DNA from: Tretioscincus oriximinensis
Taxonomy: Eukaryota > Chordata > Lepidosauria > Squamata > Gymnophthalmidae
DNA: 64,000 bases
Assembly: GCA_022410635.1 (NCBI GenBank)
Contig: JAJVDF010000194.1
Location: forward strand, 155,382 to 219,381
Reading direction: 5' to 3'
Shown: piece by piece, positions 33,701-46,270 of the stretch
Position numbering within the stretch: the stretch's first letter is position 1
Layout: each line of letters begins with the position of its first letter
The notes under the pieces: generated by a model
Databases searched by the model: none
What the model saw: the letters and a program-made list of their open reading frames with translations, nothing else
Told to the model about the DNA's origin: nothing
Program-made: the position numbers and the translations under genes

Positions 33701-36700
33701 GTGCTATCTACCTACCAAGAATATGATAAGAAACAAAGTACAATTTAAGAAATCAGGAGAAAGGACTTTCATGGGTGGGCATGATGGAGTCACAGAATGC
33801 TTTCACTATTTTCACTATATGCTCCATAACACTATATAGGGATGAACACTTGGAAAAATAACTTCCTTTAAAACCAGGAATTGCCAGGTTAAGAATTTGA
33901 GTCATAAATTCCAGTTGAGAATTCCAGTGATAAAATGGAACAGCTGCAAATATGTGGAAGAACTTTACAAGTTTTTAGAAGATGGTTGTTGTTGTTGATT
34001 AGTCTTCTTCTTACATCATTAAACATGTTTGAGTTGAAACCAGTTAGTAATAGTGATCATCAGCATAATTTTTTATTGATCTTTGATGTAAAAATTAGTT
34101 TTGCTATTGTTAAGGAAGTTTCTTCTTTTCTGCTCTTGCCCTTCTCCATGAAAACAAACAAATCTCCCTATAGAACAATCTGTTGGAAGAATGATCACAT
34201 TATCTTGTTTCTCCTCCCTTTGACTGGATTTTCCTCATTACTTGATGGGCTTAAACAAGGATATATTATGGAAAGATGCAGAGATTCTCTTCCTATGGTC
34301 CTGTTATTATGTCATAGATGGTCTTGCTATTATGGGCTGTGTTGGAATGTCAAGGAGATACGTGAGGACACTCTGAATTGTCTAAGGCTACAGTTCCTCA
34401 CAAATTCTATCCTGTCATATTCCTGAGTCATTGAGACAAAGGAACATTAAATTGGATAGGTAAGTGAGCTGAATAATAACCATCCTCAGATAAGTAAGTG
34501 AGTAATCAAAAGTGTATTTTCAGTGAAACCACTAATTTAACATTCCAACCAGCAAAGTTGGTAGTATACTTTTTTTCCCCTGCTGAGTTATAGTAGTAGT
34601 CTAGGTTCATATACCATAGGTTATCCTGTGTCATTTTAGCTTGGGTTAGATATCTTGTGCTGGTCCAGTTGCAATTCATTCTGAAGGCTGAGGTGAAGCT
34701 GGAGACTTTAAAGGCCATGAAATGTCCTATCCTTCAAAGTTTCCAGGAAAGTTGTTTTCAGGAGCATATCATTTATGGCATCACTTCCAATTGCTCTTCC
34801 TGAAATATCATTGAAAAAGATCTCTTTGTATTCCAACCTATAGAGACCCACACACCTCATGGTCCAGGATATTAGTCCATAGCCTAATAGTAGATCTTGG
34901 TACTGTGTCTAATGAACTGGGCTGGGATGCCATTTTGGATGTTATAACCTAATCTATGCTTCCTCCAGTGCAATTAGAGTGGACTAAGGGGGTGGGTGGG
35001 TCCCTTATTAGCTTTCAACAAGCAAAGATCTCTAGAACCTCTCAGGCTCTTTATCTTCCTGCTTCCCACCCCTTCTGTTCTATGCACCCATTTCTGCCTT
35101 GAGATCTACCCAGGTTGGAACATCTGGGAGACACCTGATTTCAAAGTATTTTTATAACATTATAACTTTGGACAAACAGGCATACTGTAGTTAGCTCCAG
35201 TTCAAAATGGTAAAGATTGTTGCTTGCAAAAGAGACACTCCTGAATTATTATTAGAATTTTGGTAATCTATGTTTATTATTATTATTTGTTTTTTACTTT
35301 GACCGTTCCTAATCATATATTAACCTATAAATCNGTCGAAATTCAAAAACTATATAGTACTTTGTAGAATGAATTCAATACAGTATATTATAAGACATAG
35401 CAAAGTGATGATTACAGGCATGAACTGATTTAAAACTCCTATTCTGTTGTTGTTTTTAGCTTATGTTATCATAATGCCACTTCTGCATTAATCTTCTGCT
35501 TAATATTGAAATTCATTGAATTTATCAGCTAGCATGTTGGGAAGAAAACAATTTCAGACCTATCCAGAGCCCAAGCAGGCTAAATGAATTTAGTGTAAAT
35601 ACAGTTTTTAGGGACACTTTACAATGCCTTAGTGGATACATATTGACATGACCCATAGGATGCTGAAATTTATAGATCTCTTGTGGCAAAATCTCTTGAA
35701 TTTTGTACCTACTTGGAGACCACCAGAATATACGCAAGACGTTTTATGTTTTGTCATGCTGTTGACCAATTATACTGCTCTTTTATCTCAATACCCAACA
35801 AAATGTCTATAGGGAGACAATGAACAACCATTAGCTTTTTTAAAAAATAGACAAATTCATGGAGATCTGGTGTATCCATTGATGGACAACTGTTTGGACA
35901 GAATTCTGGATTAGGTGGACTGTGACAAAGTTGTTCTTACGTTGTCACTTAAATTTAGTAGCTCCATCCTCACTTATGGTCTCCAGTACCTAATCTGTAG
36001 TGGCTTATAATCATCAGAACAGGAGCCAGTATNCTATTTCACATTAAAAAATAAAACTCAGAGTACAAAACGATCATTCTGAAACTAAAATCTGTAGTGT
36101 CAAACATTCAAGCAATATTGAAATCCCATAAGGAAATACTGCAAGTAACGCTCTAAAGTTAAATGAATTATCCTATTTTAGGTCCTTATGTGAGTAAGGG
36201 GGCTGTGAGATTTACAGAATGTATTTATTACACATGTGCCAAAATTCCAAATGTCTGTGCCCTTTTTGTGAACTACCCTCTGTATACAATTTCAGGAGAA
36301 TTAAACCACATAAGCATGTTTTTTTAGAAGGAGAGATAATGCTATCTTGATGAAGGCTAATGAGGCAGGAAGAGATAGTGGCTTTAAAACAGAATCTGCT
36401 GGTACCTATCATAAATCCTTTAAGATAACCAAATTCCTTTCCAAAGCAGCTAACACCAATTTAGTTGTATTAGGAGAAGCCAACATAAAGAACAACAGAA
36501 ATTCCTTAAATGGGACTAAATTTTATCTTGTGTGATTCCTGAGATCTCCTTCCAAACATTTTGTCTCTGAAACATTCTACCAATGGAAGTGCCTTGACTC
36601 AAAGCTAATATCTAAGCTTCTATTGCAATGGCTGCTGTAGAAATTCAGACTGCGTTTTCATCTGGAAAGTTTGTCTGGATGGCTTTAAAGTGACCATCTA

Positions 36701-38734
36701 CTGCAGCCCCAGCACTGCCTTTTCCAGCCACATATTTAGTAAGGTGGGCAAAATGCTATTCTTAGACGATTTCTTCAGGTCAGTACAGCAATCCAAACAC
36801 TGATTCAGAGACAGAACATTAGCAGGATTTGCTTGTTACTAAAAGCAGTGGTCTCTGTACTGATCTCTGGATAGAATGAGTGTAACAAGTGTTTTTAATG
36901 GCATGAAGTATGAAAGTATGTGATTGATTGTGCACACCCACCAGTTTTTGGGCCCAGTTTAGTCTCACACAGGCATGGTGGTCACGTCTAAAACAGCAGG
37001 AGAGCAAATGTGCCAATAAGGTTTGGCTACTGTAGAAGAGATCAACTGAAAAACTAATTTTCCTGCAATTGTAATACTACTTGATATCACCTAATATCCT
37101 GGAGCTACACTGGGATGGCCATTGACGTGTGTGCAATTATAATATAGCCCCAGGATTAATCTTGGATTTTAAATCCTGTCCAGATACATACTAAACTAAA
37201 ACTCATAGTGGCATGCTGGATAATAATATTGTAAGAAGAAGTGCCTATATACAGCCTCTGCATTGACTTTTATTACTGAAATTTTGCCCCTTTTTCCAAT
37301 TGTAAAAATCTCCCNGGTTTTTGCTTTTCCCAATTCAAACTAGCAAAAGTAAAAGAGAAAAAATATTCCAGGTTAAGTGAGGCTGGAGCTTCAACATCTC
37401 TTTTTTCATTGTTGCTGGCCATTGGTTAGCTAGATATTTTTCCCCATTTTCTAGGATTCTGTTTGTCCAACAGTTTCATATTGATATACTTCTTGAAATA
37501 GATCCACCCACACCAGAGTGAGATCAGTGCTCAACCTGTACTTCTTTTATTGTCTGGAAATGTCTTTGCTGCTTGCAAAAGCCCTCCCACATGCTCAGGG
37601 CTGGTAGGCTGCTGGGAAAGCAGGATCCTGCTTGCTGTGGGAGGAAAGAAAGAATAGAGCTTTGTACTCCTTTGCAAGCATCTGAGAGCCAGTTGCATAT
37701 GCCTTGCTTGATAACTATATCACAGATCAGTGTCTTCAGAGTATATATGAGTGGGCAAGTAGAGATAATTATTCCACTGGAAATGATCAGGGAAGAAAGT
37801 GTTGATTTTCGTGAAGTGATGCTTGGGAGGTATAAGAGCTGCACACAATTCTCTCTTTTTTTAAAAAAAAATGCCTGGCACCAAACAAAAGATTTAGATT
37901 TTGATGCATGAGAAGAAGAGAACACAGGCAAAACAGTAGTCTACCTTGTTCTCAGAGTACTCCATAACCTTCATTGTTGCATCAGCAAATCCAATTATAT
38001 ATCTTTGCAAAAAATACCCCACAAATTAAAAGCACAGCTTGATAAAGACTGGTATACATTGGGCAGTCAGAACACTGAGAATATGGAGCTGATATAAGAT
38101 TTTCAACTATTGCACATTCAGTGCTCTGTTCTTCTGATCTTTGGGACCCATCAACTCTTCTTGTTCCTTGTCTCCTCTCTCATCTTATTGCTGCCCACTC
38201 TGATCTATTTATGCAATCATACTATATTCTTATTTATTGTCTATCTGTATTAGCCTGGACAGAAAACAAGGGCTCTAGTAGTTGGTAGCCTGAACTTTCA
38301 TAAATGAAGATTATATTTGCACATAATGTTTTAAAATTATCCATAGCATAATTCCCTGGGTGTGATACAGAAAATGGGCCAACTTCTTCATCCTTCCAGT
38401 TGCATAGCAGAAGTGAAGGAGGTTGATGTTCAAAAAAGTTTAAAACTTTATTCACTTCTTAGATATCTGAAACAGCCCCTCCGCACTGTGATTGGACATA
38501 CCCAGGTCCAGTTCCCCTGAGTGAGGGGCAGTTCAGGTCTCTTTGAACTGGAAACCTGAAAACAGCGCACTGCGTTGCACCAATATGTGTCACATCAGCT
38601 GCTTTGGACCAGATGTGAAGCATTATCAAGTGATCTGTCATAATTTCTCATTGTATATCTTGTAAACCACATAGCCTCCACAGTATACAAGTTGAATAAA
38701 TATTTATTTTCACCTGCTTGTGCTTTATTTTCAG
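30787..38734 (+). other. ANK3: ANK3 intron between repeat 21 and repeat 22 exons
   Basis: Non-coding, about 7.9 kb. It holds one reverse tRNA-derived SINE (32048-32350). A weak LINE-tail-like stretch lies near 33505-33600 (GTAAACCCCTCC...GGATAAAAATGTAAATTAA). From 33600 to 38700 I recognise no repeat or gene, although a 163-codon open frame at 33935 and a 70-codon minus frame at 35525 look like eroded retroelement protein at best. Confidence 0.75.
32048..32350 (-). mobile_element. tRNA-derived SINE copy 3 (reverse orientation)
   Basis: On the minus strand it has A box ATGGCTCAGTCTTTAAGG, B box GGGGTTTCGAAGCCC, then the body shared with the other copies, GGGTATAAGAACCCAGTTTC and a CTTCTTCT tail. 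It is one of the best-preserved members. Confidence 0.8.
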
Positions 38735-38833
38735 ATGGGATATACTCCACTGCATGTTGGCTGCCATTATGGAAACATAAAAATTGTTAACTTCCTCTTG
38801 CAGCAGTTTGCAAAAGTTAATGCTAAAACAAAG
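38735..38833 (+). CDS. ANK3: ANK3 exon: ankyrin repeat 22
   Basis: It begins [18 protein letters not shown] and ends [23 protein letters not shown] is a strongly conserved ankyrin signature. LLQQFAKVN replaces LLQHSAKVN of mammals (from memory). The acceptor is TTATTTTCAG and the donor AAG|GTAGGA, phase 0. The intron after it is only 111 bp. Confidence 0.95.
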
Positions 38834-38944
38834 GTAGGATCCGATTCTTCTGTCCTGCACTGCTTTCCTACTTCTTTGTTTTCTTGCCTGCTCGTTTTTG
38901 GGGTNGGAAGTTTTCCTATGTAATGTTTTTGACCTTCTATTTAG
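38834..38944 (+). other. ANK3: Very short ANK3 intron (111 bp)
   Basis: The intron length is a multiple of three, but it contains an in-frame TAA (38921-38923), so retention would truncate the protein. It runs from GTAGGA to TTCTATTTAG. Confidence 0.9.
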
Positions 38945-39043
38945 AATGGCTACACTCCCCTGCACCAGGCAGCTCAACAAGGACACACCCATGTAATCAA
39001 CGTCCTCCTTCAGAATGGTGCATCACCCAATGAGCTCACTGTG
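38945..39043 (+). CDS. ANK3: ANK3 exon: ankyrin repeat 23
   Basis: It begins [18 protein letters not shown] and ends [25 protein letters not shown] is a conserved ankyrin signature. [11 protein letters not shown] replaces HIINVLLQNNA (from memory). Acceptor TATTTAG, donor GTG|GTAAGA, phase 0. Confidence 0.95.
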
Positions 39044-39449
39044 GTAAGAACAGAGGAGAAAAATGCTATTTTTGGCAACAGTTTATTCTAGCACATTCAT
39101 TCTTCCCTTGTTATGGTGTTGATGCCTGAATTAGTACAGCCAGGAAAATAAATGATGCGAACAGGCAACCTATGTCAGTCTACATCTTTTCACCTATGTC
39201 TGTACTGATATCCCAACATGCTTGCCGCAGTAAAGTATTGAAAATTCATTTTCAATGAAGAACATAAGAATTCATTTGCTCTAATCTGTTTCAAGCTGTT
39301 NGTTATATGCATGGATAGTATCCCCTTGTTCCTGATATGTAACATTTATAACCAGTCTACAATCATTCATTTACTGCCATCTCCTTATATTTAACCTCAC
39401 CAAATTTCTGTCAGACAAATGGTACCTCTTGTGTTTATGGATATATATA

Positions 39450-39742
39450 CAGTAAAACCCCGTTTATCCGAACTAAAGGGGGCGGAGGCATTTCGGATAA
39501 CACAATTTTTCGGATAAACCATTTAATGATAAAATTTCTAATTTAAATAAATTAAATTTTGTTCTTACCTGTAATGCTTTAAATCCATCGTCTCCGATGT
39601 TTAAACTCCGCCCTTCTTCCCGCGCCGCGAGCCGCGCCGGAAGGAGAACCCTTTTTCCACCTACGCACACACGTTTTAACTGTCGCGTGACGCAGTTTAG
39701 AAGCTTCGGTTAACCGAAGTCCGGATAAACGGGGTTTTACTG
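39450..39742. mobile_element. Pogo/Tigger-like MITE with TA target duplication
   Basis: The ends are CAGTAAAACCCCGTTTATCC and its inverse, 23 of 24 matching when extended. TA lies on both sides (39448-39449 and 39743-39744). Subterminal TCGGATAA motifs are repeated. The centre (CCGCGCCGCGAGCCGCGCCG) is very CpG-rich. The CAGTA(G/A)AACCCC...TATCCG ends are those of Tigger elements. Confidence 0.85.
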
Positions 39743-40238
39743 TATATATATTTCATCTATAGCATTCATGCTTACAGTATGTCACATTATAATCTTTGTT
39801 CCAAGATCATGGCAATGGTATGAGATAAAATTTCATTTCTTTGATTCATAACACCGAAGGTGTTAATAATCTTGGATCAAAGATTATTAATATGAAAAAA
39901 TATTTTGGTTAGTACGTTCAACTGGTTTTAATGGGGAGGGGGGAGGGTTTTGGGGGTTATTGTCTCTTTTTTGTTTTTGTATTTAAAATTACATGCTTTT
40001 TAATATGTTTTGTGTGTGTATGTCCTGTGTTTATGTACCTGTTCAATGTTGAAAAAGCAATATAAATTATGTTGAAAATCAAACAGGATGTTACATTATA
40101 GATACGGTCATTCCATGTATATTATTCCAAATAAAGAGCCATTTCGTAAACGGTGACTATGTGCACACAAATTCCAAGATCCTCAGTATCCATAGACAAA
40201 GGGTGTTTTGCACAGAGGTGTGGTATTGATATGGCGGA

Positions 40239-40387
40239 AGCTACATCCACAGATGACTTGTTTATTCCACTATAGTTGGATATTCCACTGTAAAGCATTG
40301 TGTGGACTGGTTTATTCCAGAATATCCATGCTTTATTGTAGAATATCCAATTATAGGGAAATAAATAAGTGATGTGTGGATGCAGAC
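40239..40387. mobile_element. Short hAT-like foldback MITE (CTACATCCAC ends)
   Basis: Left AGCTACATCCACAGATGACT, inverted right GTCTGCATCCACACATCAC. The inside has ATATTCCACTG/AGAATATCC-type self-complementarity. Its ends resemble those at 28047 and 59764. Confidence 0.55.
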
Positions 40388-40955
40388 AAAGTCATCTATT
40401 GCTCAACTTTTGAAATGCANTGGTAGTATTTTATTTTTACCTCATTCTCTTGGGTGGTGTGCCATCTGGTGAACATATGGAATAGTACTTTGATTTATAG
40501 AGGAAGAACATGGTGTTATGGCTTTCTGGCCATACTAGTAGTGAGTCTTTGGCGAGTAGTTATAACAATCAAAGTACTATAAAACTAATATAGATATATA
40601 AGATGATCAGGTGATTAGGATACCCCTAAAATGTTGTATTTGTATTATTATTACTTCTATGCCAGAGCACATCCTTAGCAGCCCTTATAGTTTGAAATAG
40701 GTTCTGTAGCTTGGATATGCCTCCTATCATATGGACTTTGCTTCAGGAATTTGAGCTACACTTCAAAAGGCTTGAGCAGGAGAGTTATTGCTTTGCGGAA
40801 AGTAATTTTTCTGCTATGTAAACTTTCCTGTGTCAGTTGCTTAAAGTGGATTTATCTACTGGTTAGGTATAATTTATAGAGCTTAAGCAAACTGTGCCNT
40901 TGATTATCTCTTTGTTTTAACATAAACATTTTCAATGAACTTTTCCTTTATTTAG

Positions 40956-41051
40956 AACGGGAACACAGCGCTTGCCATTGCCAAACGACTTGGCTACATT
41001 TCAGTTGTTGACACCCTTAAAGTAGTGACAGAAGAGACTATGACAACAATT
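40956..41051 (+). CDS. ANK3: ANK3 exon: ankyrin repeat 24 (last repeat)
   Basis: It begins [18 protein letters not shown] and continues [14 protein letters not shown]. This 32-codon exon caps the solenoid (TALAIA instead of TPLHxA) and starts the linker. The last codon is ATT (Ile) where I recall Thr in mammals, right at the splice junction. The acceptor is CTTTATTTAG and the donor ATT|GTAAGT, phase 0. Confidence 0.95.
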
Positions 41052-43219
41052 GTAAGTATGACTGCATTTCAGCAGTCACATTTGCCTCAAATAGAGAGAC
41101 ACTTGGTTCACAGTTCACAACTTTGCTTAATTATTTTCAGATATACTTTGTATCGCAGATGTTGCCATTTTACACAGATTTTCTAAATCTCACTTTTAGA
41201 GAACAAAAAAAACAGGAACAAGAAATATTTAAAAAGTAGCTTCTTCAGTCTTAATATTAGGTTAGATTTAGGTTAATGTTTGATCTCCTGGCTATTTTAC
41301 ACATGAATTTTCTCTCCCCAAGTCCAATTTGTGCATATTTTTTAAAAGCTCCTTTGCTACAGACATTGCTATCATACTTTAGAACGTTTGGTGTGCTGAG
41401 AGCAAGAGATGGTCTGCTCCAGGGCTTCTGTTTGCAACTAAGCAGTGATTGAAAGACTCAGGAACCTTAATACGCCACTGAAATTTTTGGAGGCACTATA
41501 ATACTGTCTTAGAGTAGCCATTGGCAAGCTTTCCACAGACCGTGCCTGAAAGAAAAGCAAGTTGATCATACTTATACAGAATTGGGAAAGATTTCCTATT
41601 TCAACTGCAGTTCCCAGAACCCTTGGTCAGAATGGTCAATGGTATTATGTCCATATAGCATTGGTCATGCTTTGTTACATACAGTTTTAATAAAAACATG
41701 TTTTGCGAGAAGCAGAACTATAAGATTTCCTAATGTCATATATTTGAGTGATTTGCTGATCCTTTTGAGGCAAGGTGTGTAGGAGGAGATCCATTTCCCA
41801 GCTTCTGCATTATTTGTGTGATTTATGATTCATACCAAACTGCCAAAATTTAACCCTTCAAAACCAGTAAAAATTAAATTATTCAAAAGGATGTCCAAAA
41901 TATATTCTTTAAGATATTTTGAATGCTCTTCTATGTCGTACTGTAAACGTCTTTGGGAAGTTCCATGGGAATATTTTAAGTAAATAAAATGTGATTTAGT
42001 GATCAGTTTCATTGGTGATCAAATTATTGTTGTTTTAAAAATTGTTTGAGCTAATGCCAATGGAAAATTTGATCTAAATTGGTAGCTTAAATCAGTTTGA
42101 TTAAAGTCAGTCTATAGAACCAAAACATAATTTGAGATGTGGTTCTTCATGATCACATTTTTTTCACTGGGTCACTTTATGTCTCCATATTTAGTTACTA
42201 ATTAGTGTTTGGGAAATGATGCCCCTTCTGTTGAGTGTTACAGATCTGGGAAAAGCAATCTGAAATGCTCAATGTACTTCCTTCTAGCTATTTTATTTAT
42301 TTATCATCTTTCCAATAAACACACAGAGCATTCAGTAAATGTTAGGTAAACGGTAGCAAAAATTCAGCATAGAATGATGAAAGAGGCAAACTTAGTTTAG
42401 ATACAATATAGGATACAAGGTAAAAAGGAAGCATTATTTTCTTCCTTCCAAGAAGTTTCCCTAGATTTTTTATAAGCCTGCTTGTGTACCTCAGAGCAGG
42501 ATCTTCCGGTGCTATGAAAAACATTATCAGACAAGAAGCAATAAACCCAACATGTGCTACAAGCCCCCATGCTGGACTTAAAAAGGCAAAAGTCACTTAA
42601 TGAAATCCAGAGGAAGGTTGAAAGATGTTGGAAACTAAACAAATAGTATTCCTTAGCTCCGTCCCTTCCCTGCCGAGTCTGATCCAAAAAGACATTTTAT
42701 ACAACTTGAAAAAACATGTATCTGGTTCCCTAGAGTTAGTATTGCCTTCTTATTAAATGGCCTGATTATGATATGATGCTGATAATTATTTTTTAACACT
42801 CTGATGGCACTACTACCAGTATCCTAATCCTGGAAAGAGTTGGGATGAGGGGCTTATCTCTGATCTCGGATATCATACCTTCCCTGATTATAGTACATCC
42901 TGGTGTCAGTAGAAAATTAACCATGTTCCCAGAGACACATTATGCAGTACTTCTAGCAAGCAGCAGATTTCTACTGACACTGTCATCAGTCTGATGCTAT
43001 TATATCTATTATCTGAAGTATAAGTTGCATAGGGGCTCTGTGGTTTTGATTGCAGTCCTCTTTCAAAGATATCTGGATTTCAATAGCATCTAATCCTATA
43101 ATGAAAGGAATGCTAGCATTTAAAGGGAAAAGCATTCTATATGAAAATTATTTTCATTTTTTAAAAACATTCTCTTGAAAATCATTTCAGATTTAATATA
43201 ATTTCCTTGCCTTTAACAG
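41052..43219 (+). other. ANK3: ANK3 intron after repeat 24
   Basis: Non-coding, about 2.2 kb. I recognise no gene and no clear repeat family. A TTTATTTATTTATC stretch near 42292 may be an eroded LINE/SINE tail. Confidence 0.8.
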
Positions 43220-43292
43220 ACCGTCACAGAAAAGCATAAAATGAACGTTCCAGAAACAATGAATGAAGTTTTGGACATGTCTGATGATGAGG
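43220..43292 (+). CDS. ANK3: ANK3 linker exon 1 (TVTEKHK...SDDE)
   Basis: It reads [18 protein letters not shown] then DMSDDE, plus one G of the next codon. It is the acidic linker between the ankyrin repeats and the ZU5/UPA module. The donor is G|GTAAGT, so the phase changes to 1 here. The protein is as I recall it in mammals. Confidence 0.94.
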
Positions 43293-43764
43293 GTAAGTAT
43301 GGAGTGACTTTATGTTAAGCATTAGATGTCCACTTGTGGGGAAGGTTATGATTAATTGAGTGCTCCACAAACTAGGTTTGCTAGTTTGTGAGCTCCAGTT
43401 AGACTCATATCAAGAGTCTGCATTTCAAGAGCAATTGTGACCCAATATCCAGAAACCATGGAAACAGCAGAAATCTGTTCCATCTCCATCCAGCTCACAC
43501 CAAAGACAGTTGGTGTTGCAAGTGAGTTAGTTTTACAAGCTAAATAGGTAACCCAACAAAATAAGTTCCAGTTTGGATGGTGAAGTAGCAAGACAGGAGG
43601 ACTCCTGAGCCAGAGGTCGGATGAGATAATTCTCTGTATGATCAGAGAGAATACCTGCAATAGATTTGTAATGTAAATTGTTTTATGTGTAAGGAAGGTG
43701 GACTGTAAGGGGGGTGTTTTTAATTTTTGATTACGCTAATCTTTTGTTCACTTAAATTATGCAG
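43293..43764 (+). other. ANK3: ANK3 intron in the linker region
   Basis: 472 bp, non-coding, no repeats recognised. The acceptor is TTAAATTATGCAG. Confidence 0.85.
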
Positions 43765-43827
43765 TTCGAAAAGCGAATGCCCCTGAAATTCTCAGTGATG
43801 GTGAATATTTGTCAGATGTTGAAGAAG
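43765..43827 (+). CDS. ANK3: ANK3 linker exon 2 (VRKANAPEILSDGEYLSD)
   Basis: 63 nt, phase 1 to phase 1. With the split codons it reads VRKANAPEILSDGEYLSDVE, then Glu and the first base of Gly. Because it is symmetric it could be skipped without a frameshift. ILSDGEYLSD replaces MLSDGEYISD of mammals (from memory). The donor GAAGAAG|GTATTT is weak (GTATTT), which also fits alternative use. The segment is rich in Asp/Glu with likely phosphorylatable serines. Confidence 0.92.
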
Positions 43828-45975
43828 GTATTTCTGACATTTTTGTATATTAGCGTGGAAACTGCTCTTCAACATTTTCATTTTCTATCCTAACGCAACA
43901 GTTCAAAGCTGCATATACAGTACCATTTTTAGTAATCGGTTGGAAATGTTGTTAGGTGAAACCTCGACAGTGTGTGGCCATGTTATTACTATCAGTCAAA
44001 AGAAGAAGGGGATGGTAGTGAATGGAATGGATAGCTGCTGTCATGAAGGCAATGAGCATGAATCTGTATAGATGTTAAGAGACAGGGTTGAAAAAAGGCT
44101 CTAGTATGCTATGGTCCGTGGAGTCGTGAAGAATTGGACATGACTGAATCACTGAAAAACNATTGAACTATAGGAATTTTTTTAAAAAAAGTGAAAGCTA
44201 TAACAGGCATACGAAGGGGGAAATGACATCTTGACAATGACAATAAGATGGTATAATCACATGGTATAAGTTCAGATCAAAACTGCCAGTAAATCTTAGG
44301 TGTCAACAGAATTGGACACACTCAGGTCATCTGCTATTCATAGTATTTATTAGGATCTCTTTAGTTACTGGGCTTCTGGGAAAAAACTGCTCTCACATAT
44401 AGTAGCTATGTGTCACGGAGGTCACATGCTTCTCCTTTCATGGAGCCAAAGATAGGAAAACAGACAATTTTGCTTCAAAGTTTGTTTTGTCGCAGTTTGT
44501 CCTATAATCCAAATTATGAATTTTTATTGAAATTATTCCTACTTGCATCAAGTCTTCAGAAGACGACTTGTTANACTTCTGAAGCCAGCTTGTAAACACT
44601 CAGTATAGTTCAAATATGGGGAGTCATTATGAACCCAAAGAAGATGCAAAATAAAAATAAAAATCTGTATTATACTTGTCAACTGCAGAGGGGCCTCATT
44701 AGGCTTCATAACTCTGATATCCTAGATGTGTGGAACAAAACTCCAGCATGGCCTTTATCACATGCTGATTGAATTTTAGTTGCAAAATGGGGGAAAGATT
44801 TGCTAGGGAAAGTTCTATAGAAGGTATAAGAACTTTTTCTCTTTAGGACTGCAGACTTATTNCATTAAAAAGTAGCAGTTTTAAATGGCCCTGCATATGC
44901 AGCTGACTACTCTTTCACTAACCTTACTTATTTTCTTTTAAATAATAGTGCCTCCCTGCACTTTTTACAGTTCATAACTGCTTCAATTACTGTTCAATTT
45001 TGTTCAGAATTCTTTCCTCAATTTTTTAATCAAATTATAATTAACCTTCTTGGGGTATTCTCTTATTTTACTGCTGCTTTTGTCTTTAAAATACAAGAAT
45101 ATTATAATTTTGTAAATGATTAATGTAGTAGATAAGAAAGTGTGCTAATCAGAAATTGGTGCCAGTGAAATGGAAATATATGTAAACCAAATGCAGTGGG
45201 ACCAATTTAATTTCCGCTGCCTGGTTTATGCTCTGTTGCAGGCCACATAATTAATTATTTAAACAGCTGGTGATATATAGTTTAGACATTTAATGATGAA
45301 TTGAATTGTTGTTGCTATGTGGTTCTGTTTTCAGTTTACTTCTTTTTGTTCTTGCAGCATTATAATAAGTTATCAACCTGTGTGCAATATTACTTCTTAG
45401 CCTTCTTTGGTGACTGAAATGTTGGAGGTTTAGGAAGCCTCCGCATAAGGATTAAAATCTCCAGTTATCAATGCCATGTGGCATTCTCAATATATTCCGT
45501 GTTCAATTACTGAATATCATTATGAGAATATCAATCAGCAATGTCAGATTACCCATTTTTACCTCAATGCCTGGTGATAGTCTGATTGTATCAATTGNAG
45601 CTTCAGAAAATCAGTCAAATACACAGGGTTTTTTAATGGGTTTGATACTCATCAGGTAGCTTTAAACCTCCTGATCATGGAAAGAAGATGTCAAACACNT
45701 AGGTAAGAGCATAAATGCCCCTCTCATCTGGAGGGAGGTTAACCATGCTTCTTTATACAAATAATAACTGAACTGTGATTACTTTGGATATGAGAATTCC
45801 TGTGTCTTTCAGAAAATGTAATGAATTCTGTATCATTGCTCAAAAAATATAGTAAACTTGCTATAGTCCCTGCTACTTATCCTATCTATTTCTATTCAGA
45901 TTAAGCAGCAATAAGCAGAAAACGTCCTATGTTCTAAATCAGTCCAGGAATTGCAGCTTCTTTTTGTAAAGCACA

Positions 45976-46270
45976 AATGGCTCAGCCAGCTAAGTGCAGG
46001 TCTTTCATCTGAGATATTGGATTTTGTGGCCCTGTGTCAGATGTGTGGAGGGGTGAGCGCCTTCTAATAGCCTGCAGCTCTGGCCAACCCAGCTATTCAA
46101 AAGCAAGAATTGTAAGAAATTGCAACAGACTGCGACTAGATGAATAGGAACCACCATAGCATGGTGGGGAAGATAGAATGTAAGCCTCCGGGTGAAAAAT
46201 AACCTTGTAAGCCACTTTGAGTCCCTTTGGGTGAGAAAAGGGGGTATAGAAACCCAGTTCTTCTTCTTCT
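45976..46270 (+). mobile_element. tRNA-derived SINE copy 4
   Basis: The forward copy has A box ATGGCTCAGCCAGCTAAG, B-box region GATTTTGTGGCCC (decayed), body GCAAGAATTGTAAGAAATTG and CACCATAGCATGGTGGGG, 3' end GGGTGAGAAAAGGGGGTATA and tail TTCTTCTTCTTCT. Confidence 0.8.

Larger units (their letters stand above)
39044..40955 (+). other. ANK3: ANK3 intron between repeat 23 and repeat 24 exons
   Basis: Non-coding. It holds a Tigger-like MITE with a CpG-rich core (39450-39742) and a short hAT-like foldback (40239-40387). The remainder is unremarkable. Confidence 0.8.

Noticed and set aside
33935..34426. 163-codon frame on plus, the longest outside repeats
   Set aside because: No recognisable domain and no splice sites in register. 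A SDHQHNFLLIFD stretch vaguely recalls LINE endonuclease SDH motifs, but this is too weak to call.
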